A DNA stretch of 25,467 nucleotides from contig JAYMTA010000663.1 of the NCBI GenBank assembly GCA_036897625.1, forward strand, positions 1 to 25,467. The letters are read 5' to 3'. Numbering within the stretch: the first letter of the stretch is position 1; the number at the start of each line of letters is the position of its first letter. The position numbers and the translations under genes are program-made. The notes beneath the pieces are model-generated. The model worked only from the letters and a program-made list of their open reading frames with translations. It was not told where the DNA came from and did not search any database. The stretch is from Pelargonium cotyledonis. Its lineage: Eukaryota; Streptophyta; Magnoliopsida; Geraniales; Geraniaceae. This document shows positions 11,401 through 23,040 of this stretch, piece after piece.

Positions 11401-14400
11401 AACAAACCTGTATAGCAAATCGAAGAAAATATTAACAACTAAACAAACAAACCTACTTTCGAATAAACCATTTTTGCTAAGATATAGGTATACCACTTTC
11501 TCCATCTCAAGTTATATAACCAAACCATAAAAACATGACACCACATTACTTATCAGTTATCACAGATACCAACCCCCATACAAGGACTCAAATTCATCCA
11601 TTAATCACTCCTTCCACCCATATTTTTTCATGAGGAAGTGACAGTACTCACTCCCATGCATCAGAAAGCACTAGAAATGTCATACACCATGCAATCACAT
11701 ATTGCGACAAATGTAATATGAAGAAGATGATATAGAACTTTTCAAAATCAATAACATTATAACATCTGTTAGACATTTTCATTCTTATCCCAAAGAGGGA
11801 AAGATAAAAAGTTGACTAGCCTAAAATTGACAAAGGTTTAAGTGGAAAACTTTGATAGTGAACTTCCATCTGTTATCATATCATTTTACTTTTACACATT
11901 CAATTGACACCTTAGTTGCTAAGGCATTTTGGTGTTGATGTTATAGATCGTAGATAGGAGGTCATATGCAACTGCTGGGTCATTTTGACTCATTTGAAAC
12001 CAAGACACTAAATAGTCATTGAATTGTATGGAGAGACATAAACGAAAGGTGCTCGAACATTTTTGGCAGAAAAAGAAAAGTCACCAAACAGCAAACAGTA
12101 AAATAATGCTAGAAAAGAACTAAATTTAAACTTGTGATAGTCATCAAAGCACTTACCAACCCATCCAGGATGCTTCTGCATAATGACAGCAAATGCAGTC
12201 ATTTGTTCTAAGATGATGAAATCAATCATCGAAGTATGATTGGCCACAAAAACCTTTCCAAAAACACAATAAGTTAGGTTAAATACATGTTTAAGCACCA
12301 TCAAGCTACTCATGTTCACAGAAATAGAAGCCCGAGTGCGTGTACAAAAGAATAATAAATATACCTGCTTAGGCCGCATGCTAGGACGTGGGCCGTGGTA
12401 CTTGACAACACCAGTCCATGATGCAACAAAGAAGCTGCAAATTAGCTCCACCAAACACCTCTGAAGTGAAAATGAGAAACATCGCCCATTAGAATTGCAT
12501 CAAGGGTAAGAAGTAATATCAAAAGCATTGTACAAAACAAAAGGCAAATATTATAATAGATAAATCAACGCACTCAATAGATAAGATACTACTATGTCAC
12601 TTCCTATGCCCAAAATCATTCGTGCCATATTAGGTCATTTTAGTAATTCCTTACGCACTCAGCCATGTATTTCCTAAATGAATGTAAGAAAACACAGTAG
12701 AAAAAGTTTCATTGCATGATAGATCAACTAATGACCAAAGTATGTATTAACCAAAAAAGGCTTAATCTAAATACTACAATGATATAGATTTTTTTTAACT
12801 TGGATTGGATGTTGTTGATAAACTTGATTAAGAAAATCTAAAACAAAGTCCTTCGAGGATTATAATTCAAAAGTATCTATAATATGACAATTCTTCAAAG
12901 GAAAATGTACGCAGGAGATCAAAAGTACCTCTAACTTTTTCCTCAGCTTATCATGGCCTTTCAATAGAAAGTGCACAGGAATGAAGGATGAAAGGAAAAT
13001 AATCCATCCCACCGTCAATACTATAACTCTGCAAAAATGATCAGAAGTCACTAACACATAAGGGGTTTCATACAAACTCATTAAAAAAATTATGGGAAAA
13101 CTTATTATAGCTTGAAATTAGTGAACTACTAATATGAACTTTACCAAAACCTCCCAATCTTTGCAAATAGTAGGAAGAAGATCATACAACTTTTCTTTCG
13201 TAACAATGTCTCCAAGTCCCATTACTTTAGCGAACTTGACTTGAACAGGGAAAAATTGTCACATATACCCATAGAACAATTGTATTCTTAGATGAAAAAG
13301 TAGTAAGGATTACCTCACTGGGAAGAGAATTCCATAACGGACTACAACTCCAAGACACCAGAGTGGAAACAAGTAAACATTCCAATTCCAGGGTTCAGGA
13401 GGATTCGACTTGAAACATCGTGTGAATGAATCCTGCTCATTAATTACAAAATTAATCGGTTAACCTGACCCAATAACTGTTCAGCTTCAACAAAAAGTAA
13501 ACATATATACATAAGTTCAATAAAGTTGTAAAAAAATGATGACTGAAAAATTCTGTATCCTTTTATGTTTTCATTGAAACACTACTTCGTAGAGATAATT
13601 TCTTCAAGGTAATGCATACCAATGAGGTAGCATTTGGATGAAAACATCTGAAATGGAAAAGACACTCACATGACCAAAAAGTCATGATCCAATCACGAAA
13701 AATGGGAATCTCATTCTTAGATGTCATTCTTAAACAAAAATTATAATACAAACGCTACCTAAATGTTCTATCGTTCAATTTTAATGTTTAGTAATCTAAG
13801 GACTATCACATAGATCAAGATTAAGTTAACATTTGCTAGAAGAATCAAGCTAAGCTTTTAGTTAAGTTGATAGCCTCAAGGACGGTCACAAGTTCGAGTC
13901 ATGTTGCCATCTTTAATAAAACAAAACAACGTGTGCATGGACCAAGTGTAAAGCGTTAACGAGACTATCACATTATTATACTATATTAAGTAAACATCCG
14001 TCAATACCAGTTTAAAGCGATAACAGGCTTGGACGTGAAGAAACTGTTAGTTAAGTTGGTCCTATATCATCCATAACATAGAGAACTTAGAGTGATTTGG
14101 ATTCAAACCTTGTGCCCAATACTAATTCCTTAATATTGGCTATAGTCTAGAGGTGTTCACAAGCTTGCAGGAAAAAAAAAACACTTACATCAACAATGGC
14201 ACCAGCAGCTTCAGTTAGGGTTGGAGAAATGTCAAGCAAATCACGCCTGAAACAAAGCCATTACCAGCAAAATCTCAATCAATTCACAAAAACCCAATTC
14301 GAATACTGCAAAAACTCACCGCAAAAACACAAAAAGGCAAGAAATTTGGAATCTTGTATCAAACCCAAACCAAACAAACACACAATTGAGAGATAGAGAG

Positions 14401-14535
14401 AGAGATGGGTAATTACAGACGAAGCTTTCCATGGGGCTCATGGATGGAGGCTCCGGAAGGAAGGTAGTCTTCGATGTTGGGTCGATCCAAATCCAATTCA
14501 GAGCTCGAAGAATTGAGCTTGCTGGTACCACTCAT
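8445..14535 (-). CDS. GPAT9: Glycerol-3-phosphate acyltransferase 9 (ER membrane sn-1 GPAT)
   Basis: Transfers an acyl group to the sn-1 position of glycerol-3-phosphate, the first step of ER phospholipid and triacylglycerol synthesis (family knowledge). Coding exons 5' to 3': 14535-14417, 14246-14189, 13432-13314, 13028-12929, 12460-12365, 12253-12157, 11407-11320, 11236-11140, 10748-10663, 9797-9678, 9556-9458, 8493-8445. They sum to 1,128 nt, or 375 residues plus stop; Arabidopsis GPAT9 is 376. All introns are GT-AG and in phase. Membrane segments lie at about 78-98 and 100-121. Acyltransferase block I is NHTSMID (H170, D175), block II GCIWFNRS (208-215), block III FPEGT (242-246) and block IV VCPVAIKY around P269. 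The C-terminus is basic and ends RRLEEK. All catalytic motifs are intact, so the gene looks functional. The introns have collected many transposons, listed separately. Confidence 0.95.
8779..8890 (+). mobile_element. Au-like SINE relic in GPAT9 intron 11
   Basis: The order GACGCAACGGTAAGATTGTT, GTGACCTTGAGGTCACG, then GCAAACTAGGAGCAAGGTTGCGAACC follows the plant Au SINE layout: A-box region, GTGACCTGGAGGTCACGGGTTCGAG B-box region, and GCAGGGTAAGGCTGCGTAC 3' segment (recalled from memory). The B-box is mutated. Its orientation is opposite to the host gene. Confidence 0.6.
9041..9195. mobile_element. hAT-like MITE in GPAT9 intron 11
   Basis: The left end TACAGCTGACATTTCGG pairs with the inverse of the right end, TAGAGCTATCAATTAGG. 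The interior has the family's GGGTTTGGGTTG and CAACCCGACC text. I see no convincing 8 bp target duplication (TCTCACGG against TGACTCTA), so the left boundary may be decayed. Confidence 0.5.
9972..10108 (-). mobile_element. Au-like SINE relic in GPAT9 intron 9
   Basis: On the minus strand, GAGCCTTGGCGCAACTGTAA (A-box region), GAATCAAGGTCACGAATCC (B-box region), GCCTCTCTGTAAAGCAGGTG and TAAGGCTGCGTA, then TTTTGTGTGGTCC, follow the Au SINE order almost to its 3' part. It lies in the same orientation as GPAT9. It could not be a functional tRNA because no acceptor stem is present. Confidence 0.65.
10123..10142. repeat. CA dinucleotide microsatellite
   Basis: About nine CA units run uninterrupted in GPAT9 intron 9, next to the SINE. 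Likely polymorphic in length. Confidence 0.85.
10284..10470. mobile_element. hAT-like MITE in GPAT9 intron 9
   Basis: The left end CAGAGTGCCGACAATTC pairs with the inverse of the right end, CAGAGCTGACAATTTGG. The interior holds AACCCGAACCCGGGCC and TTTGGGTCAGATTTTGGG. The flanks CTGAGTTC and CTCCAGAA do not match, so a target duplication is not seen. Confidence 0.5.
10805..11009. mobile_element. hAT-like MITE in GPAT9 intron 8
   Basis: The left end CAAATCTGGCAATTTGGACC pairs with the inverse of the right end, TAGAGCTCGTAAATTGGG. The flanking octamers ATAATAAT (10797-10804) and ATAAAAAC (11010-11017) agree at six of eight bases, a plausible decayed 8 bp duplication. The interior closely parallels the element at 24770-25008: ACCTGAAA.C.GACCCACATTTTT.GCG and GGGTCACA.AA.ATAG are shared. 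Confidence 0.65.
11408..12156 (-). other. GPAT9 intron 6, no repeat recognised
   Basis: A 749 bp AT-rich intron with donor G|GTAAGTGC and acceptor TATACAG. I see no element termini, RNA gene or conserved block in it. The neighbouring intron 4 (12461-12928) is similar. Confidence 0.6.
13626..13759. mobile_element. PIF/Harbinger-like MITE in GPAT9 intron 2
   Basis: A 134 bp element with termini GGTAGCATTTGG and, inverted, GGTAGCGTTTG. It is flanked by TGA on the left and TAA on the right, consistent with a three-base TAA duplication with one change. The interior carries GGGAATCTCATTCTTAGATGTCATTC, as in the copy at 2252-2374. It has no coding capacity. Confidence 0.65.
13862..13925 (+). mobile_element. 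Possible SINE head in GPAT9 intron 2
   Basis: AGTTAAGTTGATAGCCTCAAGG followed by GGTCACAAGTTCGAGTCATG resembles the A-box and B-box of a tRNA-derived SINE. AGTTAAGTTGGTCCTATATCATCC near 14049 repeats the first phrase. No tail or target duplication is visible. Confidence 0.3.
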
Positions 14536-14612
14536 GATAGGTCTCTCGTGCTGAGAGCTTGAAGCTTAAAGTTTCAAAATTGAGGTCTGGGAGTGGTTGG
14601 TAATTTATACAG
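14536..14612 (-). promoter_or_regulatory. GPAT9 core promoter and 5'UTR
   Basis: On the minus strand, GTATAAATTA at 14601-14610 is a good TATA box about 70 bp upstream of the ATG at 14535-14533. This puts transcription start near 14575 and gives a short leader of about 40 nt. The ATG is supported by the downstream match SELDLDRPNIEDYLPSG to the GPAT9 N-terminus. Confidence 0.55.
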
Positions 14613-14737
14613 AAATGAAAGGCAAGGAATTTTTTGAGTTTCATGCGGATCCAAGAAACCTAAACCACCTCTGATTTGTCCATCGCAAACATGAAAGTTC
14701 AAGGGTGTGTTCAATTTGTTGGGGTATAGTTGGTATA

Positions 14738-16060
14738 TAGAGCGGTTAATTTGGATCCGAAACTCGGTATCCGGTAAATTTGGTAAACCAATTCATGAAT
14801 CGCGTTTCATATTCACGTTGAAAGAGATTTATCCTGAATTCAACTTTATAGACGTGCAAATTTAAATTTTAGGAGTAAAATGTGCTGGTTCGTGTTAATG
14901 TGTCCAACCCGACTTAACTAACATATTGATTGGATCCATTTTTTTTCATCTCGAACATGTTGCGAATCGAGTTCCAAATCAAATTGGGAAGACCTAACTT
15001 GCACTCGAACCGAAAGGGTCGCGGGTTTCAGTTGGGTTTTGAATTTTGTGTACAAGGTGCGGGCTTGTAAAGATCTGTCCAACACAACCCGGTCCTAAAA
15101 CTTAATCGGATCTATGTTTGCAACCCAAAAACTCAAAAGTGGATATCAGGTTTTTAGAGTTCGGTTTGGAGTGTCTAACTTGAACTTGACATGAAAGATG
15201 TGCGAGGTGCGAATTTCAGAATTATTGTGTGTGCAAATTCATGCAGTTTTGTCCAACAACCCGACCTATCCTAAAAATTGATTGGGTCTATTTTTACAAC
15301 TCATACCCGAAAAGATGCATATCAAGATTCAAATCATATCCTTCAGGTTCCAGTTGTGAAGCTTTAAATCGAACTTGATCCAAAAGGGTGTGGGTGTGGG
15401 TTCGGGTTCAAATCAAATTTAAGATTTTTCATCGCGTCATTTTCGCGTTGAACCATTATACAATTAAATTTCAACACATTCGAGTTGTAAGCTCCGAGCA
15501 TAGCAAGATATGTCAAGTTAAATTGTATTATGCTTTAATCATGTGGTATTATATCAACCTTGTTAAACAAGCTGTTTTCTTATTGGACTATATATGACAC
15601 ACAAACCTTAACCTTCAACGTGACGCACAAATTGTTAATTCCAAATTGTGCAAAACAAGTTATGCAGCATTACGCTAATCATGTGGCGTTATGTCAACGT
15701 GCTGAACATGTCATCAACTTTCAACACAACACATCTACGATTGTCAATTCCAAGCATAGCAGGAACTGTTGTGACAAATGTATTACTCTTATCGAGCAAA
15801 ACGAAAAAAGTAATGTCATGTTAAACATGTCATTTTCATATTCGTGTTATGCTAAAAGATGTCGTACAAACCTTCAACCCGACACTGTATTTCAAGCTAA
15901 ATCCGCAATATCAAACAGAATACAACTTTCCAACACACATCAAAATGTCCCACGACGGAAAACAATGGGATAGAATAAGAGAACCGAATAAAACTCAAAT
16001 CGTTCAACCAAAGTATAAATATAATTTTCCATCGGAAGTCAAGTCTATTATATGACCGCA
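14738..16060. mobile_element. Layered remnants of hAT-like repeats between GPAT9 and actin
   Basis: TAGAGCGGTTAATTTGGATCCG at 14738 looks like another TAGAGCTG-type terminus. Multiple phrases follow of the form GGTTTTTAGAGTTCGGTTTGG, AACCCGACCTATCCTAAAAATTGATTGGGTCTATTTTTACAAC (near 15260) and a variant near 15090. From 15480 the text changes to GAGCATAGCAAGATATGTCAAGTTAAATTGTATTATGC, repeated with change near 15655 and 15750. Short open frames here read through repeat text and match no protein. Boundaries and the number of insertions cannot be resolved by eye. Confidence 0.5.
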
Positions 16061-16149
16061 AATTGACACTAGAATCAAATTACTCATACAATAACTATTA
16101 ACATTAATGTTCTCAAGGAAGAAGAGGAAGAAAAAATAAAACTTCAAAT

Positions 16150-16493
16150 GTGAAAACAAAATAACCAAAAATAAAAATAAGCATCACAAGCACTCTCCTT
16201 CTACAAACATCCTACTAAAACATGGCAGAACCATAGTCGATGCTTTGGCAAGGGACGATATATCAATTTTCTGAGGGCCATCGCATGTAACAAGCCTCAC
16301 CAACCCGCATCGTGATTGGCGATACGGTAATGAAAAGCTAAAAGAAAATACATCAAGAACAGAATACGCCCTCAGGCGTGACCCCAGCTCAACGCTTCTC
16401 CATATGGCAACCGGACTGAGTGTTCACATGACACGACACAAAAAGCCAACTAAATGGAAATAAGAACTCACCACCATAGCACTTGTAAAAAGC
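16150..16493 (-). other. Actin 3'UTR
   Basis: Sequence downstream of the actin stop on the minus strand is less AT-rich than the flanking spacer. It ends in a T-rich stretch (TTATTTTTATTTTTGGTTATTTTG) near 16145-16185, typical of a plant polyadenylation region. The exact cleavage site is not determined. Confidence 0.45.
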
Positions 16494-17928
<1,435 letters not shown>

Positions 17929-17939
17929 TTTTCACAAAC

Positions 17940-19119
17940 CTGCATGTGCAGAAAAATGCTGACTGGTTAATCGGACAGACAAGCTATTCTCCATACAATA
18001 TCAATCGTTAAGACCACATGCTTATCGCAATTTACAAGCATATAGTTTTAGCACACTACATATTGCTTTGGATATCATGAAAACAAAACAAAACAAAACA
18101 AAAAAAAAATATTCTAATGAGCCAATAAATGCTGATCACTAGTGTAACATCAAGTATGTTTCACTTTATTCACCAAAAAATTTAACCCAAAAAAAAAAGA
18201 CTGCTTCAAAACACTTCAATTTCAAAGCAATGTGAGTGTATTCAAGCCATTTTGATTTTGGACTGAAAAAGAAGATGACAAAAAAGCTTCCATTTTTAAC
18301 AATGCAACCAGAACTTTTCAAATGCCTGATTCATCTAGGCTAGTTAGGCCCTACTTCAGACAAAGGAGCAAACTGATTCACTTTACAGTTCATGTATGGA
18401 ACTCAATACAATATCAGATTATGACATTTCCAAATCTAAGAGCAGAATAAAGTTCACTGATTGAACAAGATACAGATCCAGAAACAAGGAATCAGATCAG
18501 ACACTATAATCACCCAATCATGCCAAAACTCAAATCCAACGTAAAAATATAAAAAATAAAAGAAGTTGAAACTTCAATCAGAACCAGCAGAAGCAAAACA
18601 GTTCAATTACTATCCACAACACTACATCAGTTCTAGATCTAAGCCACCAACACAAACCACACCACAAACTCCACAGATCCACAAATTAAACTTCACAAAC
18701 AGTTCAATCTCAGTTCAAATTTCAAAATCGGATAACCGATCCAGTAAACAAACTAAAAAAACAATCCATAACCGACAATCCAGCGAAGAAACTGAAAACA
18801 AGTACAGATCAAGCAAACTAAAACCACAAGCTCTATCACACGATAAAGCACAGATCAATCTCAGTTCAAGATTCAAAATCCGACATCCGATCTAGTAAAC
18901 AAACTAAAAATGACAGACAAATCAAAATCCAGTTCAAAACCTGAAAGCAAGTGCAGATCACAGCCAATCCAGCAAACAAACTATAAAAAAACAATCTACA
19001 AATCACACAGATCAAAAACGGACAACAAGTACAGATCACACCAAATCCATCAAACATACTCAAAATCACCCTACGAAACCGCATGCGAAAACACAGATCA
19101 AAATCGTCGAAAACAGTAC
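17940..19119 (-). other. Actin leader intron (1,180 bp)
   Basis: Donor CAATCAAG|GTACTG at 19119 and acceptor CACATGCAG ending at 17940 leave an 11 nt UTR piece, GTTTGTGAAAA, before the ATG. Plant actin genes typically carry such a leader intron, which often raises expression (intron-mediated enhancement, family knowledge). The 5'-proximal half, 18690-19100, is strikingly poor in T on the plus strand and contains duplicated segments. Confidence 0.75.
18704..18910. repeat. Direct duplication in the actin leader intron
   Basis: 18704-18759 and 18855-18910 are 56 bp direct copies, 151 bp apart, with few mismatches. Both run from TCAATCTCAGTTCAA through TTCAAAATC.GA and CGAT.(C/T)AGTAAACAAACTAAAAA. 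Related shorter phrases (AAGTACAGATCA, CCAGCAAACAAACTA) recur to 19050, so the region grew by local duplication. Confidence 0.75.
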
Positions 19120-19256
19120 CTTGATTGACGAATCGAAGCTTCTGAGAGCAGCGAGTCTTCGGAGTCGTTCGACAAGGCAGGCCTGAGAGACAGTGAGGAG
19201 AGAGAGAGAGAGCTAAAATGGAAGAGAAGCTGAAGAAAATGGGTTTTTATATATAT
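19120..19256 (-). promoter_or_regulatory. Actin core promoter and noncoding first exon
   Basis: On the minus strand, TATATATAAAAACCC at 19242-19256 is a clear TATA box. About 30 bp downstream begins a CTCTCTCTCTCTC run (19198-19212), a usual feature of plant leader regions. The untranslated first exon is inferred as roughly 19120-19220, ending at CAATCAAG before the leader-intron donor. Confidence 0.6.
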
Positions 19257-20340
19257 TCTAGAGAGAGAGAATTGAAATTGAAATGAAATTAACACGAAAT
19301 GAATTTGAATTTAATTTGAGAGAAAAAAGAATCATTTCGACCACGAGAGAAAGGATAGGGTGACCTGGATGACAGCCTTTGATCAATGCCAGCCTTGCGA
19401 TCATAATTTCCCATTTTTTATTCTTTTTTCTCAGCCGTTGGATTTGACTCTCCCGCTTGCCACGTCGGCTCCACGGGGTCCGGTCGGGCCGGGTTCGGAT
19501 TCGAAGTCGCTGGAATTTAGAAATGGCTTAGCTTGCGGAGCCGGTCGGAGCGGGAGCTGTGTCGTCGGCTCGGCTCGGCGCGCTGTTTATCTGGCTTGGC
19601 TGATAATAAAAAAGTTCGTGCACATGAGTAATGAATTCCCTTCAGTCTTGACCGTATCATGTTTTATTATTGTTTGTCTTAATTTTAGTTACGGTTATGT
19701 TAAAGAATAGAGTCGGTCTCGGTTTTGGTCGGGTTTTGGCTGAGTGTCCTCCGAAAACTGCAGGTCGAGTCAGTGAACTTGAAACCGACCTGACTAGGGT
19801 GGGCTCGTGCTGGAAATTTTCAACCTGCACCCGTAAAAATCCAAACTGATACCCAAATTACCGCATAGAGTATCGGATTAGTCAACACGAACACAATTTA
19901 ATTGAACTTAAATTTACGATAATGTCCCAGATTGTCGTACATAAAATGTGAAAAGTTACGAGTATTGCGTGTTTTTCTCGTTAATGTACTCATTTTCAAC
20001 TTGCATTAAAAGTTGTAATTGCAATGGGAGACAAGCCCATATAAAATGGTTTAAAATCAAATGAACATAAGTTCCGATAAATCCATAAAGTTTACCGTCG
20101 TTACATGTTTTCCTCTTTGATACACTCAGTTTCAACCTGTCAGCAGTCACAAAATACAACTTTTCTAAAATTTCTACATTGTACTTTACGTGTGCTAATA
20201 AAGAACTAACCGGCGAGTACAGAAAACACATACGCGTATGTCGAATAATGAAAAAATCATTATTTTTCCCTTCATAGAAAGACCCATGCATGTAGCTATA
20301 TGAACCTATGAGCAAAAAAAAGTGCCTATATTCATTGTTG
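19257..20340. other. Spacer upstream of actin
   Basis: The proximal 300 bp probably hold actin promoter elements: GCCACGTCGG with an ACGT core near 19459, and GC-rich CGGTCGGGCCGGG near 19482, unusual in this AT-rich window. From about 19700 to 19960 it is repeat-like text (GGTCTCGGTTTTGGTCGGGTTTTGG). No gene is supported; frames here match nothing. Confidence 0.45.
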
Positions 20341-21364
20341 TAGAAGGTTAGATGGTTTTAGACTAATAGTTGATCTCAAGCAACAAGAAAAGAAACCAAT
20401 AATAGAGGCTTTTTTTCTTTTTTATTTTACTTTTTTCCTCAGAGCACCTTTACATTGTACCATGTTCATGTTTTGCTCTAGTTGGTATGTTAGTACCAAT
20501 TTACATAATTTGGATTCTAAGATTTTATAGCATAATGGCCAATTTAGATAAGCATCTAATAATATAAATATAGTATATTGTTCAATAATGTGCTCCACAA
20601 CCTATTAACATCAAATTCAATTTGTTTATTATATGCAAATATTTGGATTCATAAATTTACAAGTAAAATTATTGAATAATATTTTAAAAATAAAAATCTT
20701 CATTAGCTACTAATCTTAGGAAAGTGGACAAAAAGTGGAGTAAGAATTAACAATTATATTGTTTGGGTAAAAAAAAAAATATGTGCCTAAATGGCTTGCA
20801 AATCACAAATATAATTTATTAATTAAGTAATTAAAGTATTTAAATAATACAACCACCTGCCTAAACAGTTAGTGGGACACCATACACATTTCTAATCAAT
20901 TTTTTTTCTCTTTTTTGGATTGTACAACTGGTGCCACACTTTAGATCATGGCTTGAAAGTTATTGGTATATAAAAGATCATTCAAATAAAATATATTCCC
21001 TATTAAATATAAAAAATATGTGTGTATACATGTAAGTAATTATATATGTTACTATGACACAAAATAAGAGTTATTGAAATTCGTATTTGGTATTTTTTTT
21101 CATTTATTTACTAACTTTTATGAATCTCTCATTTAAATTTTCAAAGTAATATAAAACTGATATATACAAATTTCGGCGAACCTTAGTATATGCATGAATT
21201 GCGTTAATGAGATAATGGGAATGTGTTATCATGAGAGGGATAGTGCATGTGTTTTACGTGTAAAAAGTCGCTTACAAAACATGTATGTAGTTTTGTAAGC
21301 CATTGTTGAGTTAGTTTCAAACATTTATAAGTTACATTCATATCTAAAATTTGATCTGATCAAG
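20341..21364. other. AT-rich gene-free stretch
   Basis: Very AT-rich DNA with poly-T and poly-A runs and no coding pattern. It could act as a scaffold attachment-type region, but that is inference from composition only. Confidence 0.5.
21270..21300. repeat. Perfect 11 bp hairpin
   Basis: GCTTACAAAAC and GTTTTGTAAGC flank a 9 nt loop, ATGTATGTA. Just upstream, TTTTACGTGTAAAA (21252-21265) is nearly palindromic too. No element boundaries are evident, and it is too short for a miRNA precursor. Confidence 0.5.
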
Positions 21365-21372
21365 TTTGAGAC

Positions 21373-21718
21373 CATACTAGAAAAGGTTGGACCAATCAGT
21401 TACATTTACCATTATTATCGGTGACGTACATACTAGAAAAGCTTGGACCAGTATTTGTACTGTCATGATGTGGTATATATGGCTAGCCCGGAACGCTCTA
21501 ATGTTCGAGAATCGCCCGCTCTCAGTTGAAGACCCTTTTCATAGCATTCAAAGTTGTAGCTTTTCAATTATGCATCTTGTAATTAGTATTCCTGAAGTTT
21601 CTTTTTCTTTCGGCTCTTGGCGTCGGGATCCAATCTTTTCCCTCGCCTAAGATGCTCCATTTGTACTTTTATTGCTTTTCCGGCTTTAATAAGAGTACCG
21701 CTTGCCGATAAAAAAAAA
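21373..21718 (+). mobile_element. 5'-truncated LINE (non-LTR retrotransposon) tail
   Basis: An open frame ends with WYIWLARNALMFENRPLSVED and a TAA stop at 21648-21650, the look of the C-terminal part of plant LINE reverse-transcriptase polyproteins (zf-RVT region). A 3'UTR follows with TAATAAGAGTACCGCTTGCCGAT and a poly-A run, as in many plant LINEs. TTTGAGAC occurs immediately before (21365-21372) and after the tail (21719-21726), a target-site duplication. The copy is a dead 346 bp stub. Confidence 0.75.
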
Positions 21719-22724
21719 TTTGAGACTCGAAATTCATTTCCTAAACAAGATTAAAGGGAAATATATTTTATAGTTATGGAACAAATGATGTGATGATGAT
21801 CATGAAATGAAAGTAAAGAAGAAGAGTAGATTATAAGCAAAGATTTTGGTATTGGCTACAATGGCATGTCTTGTGTTACAAGTATATATTGGTGTATAAT
21901 GACCAATTGTCTTATGTATCAAGATGACTTGTAAATTCAGTGTCCATCCAAAAGAGAAGTTGGTATTGCACACTAGTTTTGTGAATCATAGAATCAACAA
22001 GAATTTGGTGGGTATGAATTCATAGGTTTTGTGTGTTTAGGTATAGAGAGAAAGTAATTTATATTTCGGTTTGATAGTTAGAGAGTACTTTGTTATCGTC
22101 GTTCAATCACACTGAATGGACAAAAAAGTTACATTTTTTGTTGTTGTAGAATCGCACACACCTCCCCGTTTAACGTTTCAAGTTTTGGATAATGTACCTT
22201 AAATTGACAAGTTCGAAAGGAGAGAACGATCACCGCTCACATCTACGTATACATGCGATGAAAAGATGTATGTTATATTAATGCTTATTGTATATCATTT
22301 TTTTTTAAATTTTCTTAGTGGAAAATGAAAATAATGATGGACACCAAGTGAAGACATGTAAATTTAAATGTAGGAAGAGCCAAAGATTTCACTATCAAAG
22401 AGGATTAGTGGTGGAAGGGTAAGTGCAAATTTGGACCATATTTGAAGTAAAGAAAGAGCCAAAGTTTTTTGAAATGCTAGTTACTTACTTCTAGCTCTAA
22501 GTTAGTGGTGAAAATAGCAACAACTCAAAATCATCTATAGACCTTAATTTCTTGGAGTTTGAATGGGAGAGAGACATTTTTCTTTGGGACCCACCAATAG
22601 AAAATATATTAAAAATTTGTATACGATGTCAATAGTTAGAGCTCATGCTACTAAATGCATGAATTGACTGACAGAGTGTTGTTCAGGCTAAATCTAAATT
22701 ATCAACTTAGTAGAGAGAGATTTA

Positions 22725-22824
22725 TTGTTCATGCAATCTTTTCCGTTTGAATGAGGATAAGTTTCAGTGTGGTGTTGTTCATGCAATCTTTCCCGTTCAG
22801 ATGAGGATCAGTTTGAGTATGGTG
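22725..22824. repeat. 50 bp tandem duplication
   Basis: Two adjacent units, 22725-22774 and 22775-22824, share TTGTTCATGCAATCTTT.CCGTT, ATGAGGAT.AGTTT and GGTG with about six differences. An open frame crossing the second unit (22767-22958) has no protein character. Confidence 0.85.
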
Positions 22825-23040
22825 CGGCTAAATGTGTCTCAAATGGTTATTATAACATCACTCTAAATAATTTAAGTTTCAATAACAATTCAAGTTATGG
22901 TAATGGCTCTCTACCCATAAAAGAACATGAATGCTCAATAAATTCTTATAATGTGTAGTAATGAGCAATTAGTGTCCATAAACTCAACCCACATCCATGC
23001 AAACACAACTAAACAGCCGGCTAAACCCACCCACCCCCAT

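Noticed and set aside
15560..15973. Open frame of 137 codons on the plus strand
   Set aside because: It runs through repeated GTTATGC/ATCATGTGG text with no protein family character; a by-product of repeat composition.
21387..21650. Open frame of 87 codons taken as a gene
   Set aside because: It is the 3' end of a truncated LINE, bounded by a target duplication and poly-A tail.
22767..22958. 63-codon plus-strand frame
   Set aside because: It begins within a 50 bp tandem duplication and is low-complexity Asn/Ser-rich with no promoter or homology I can see.
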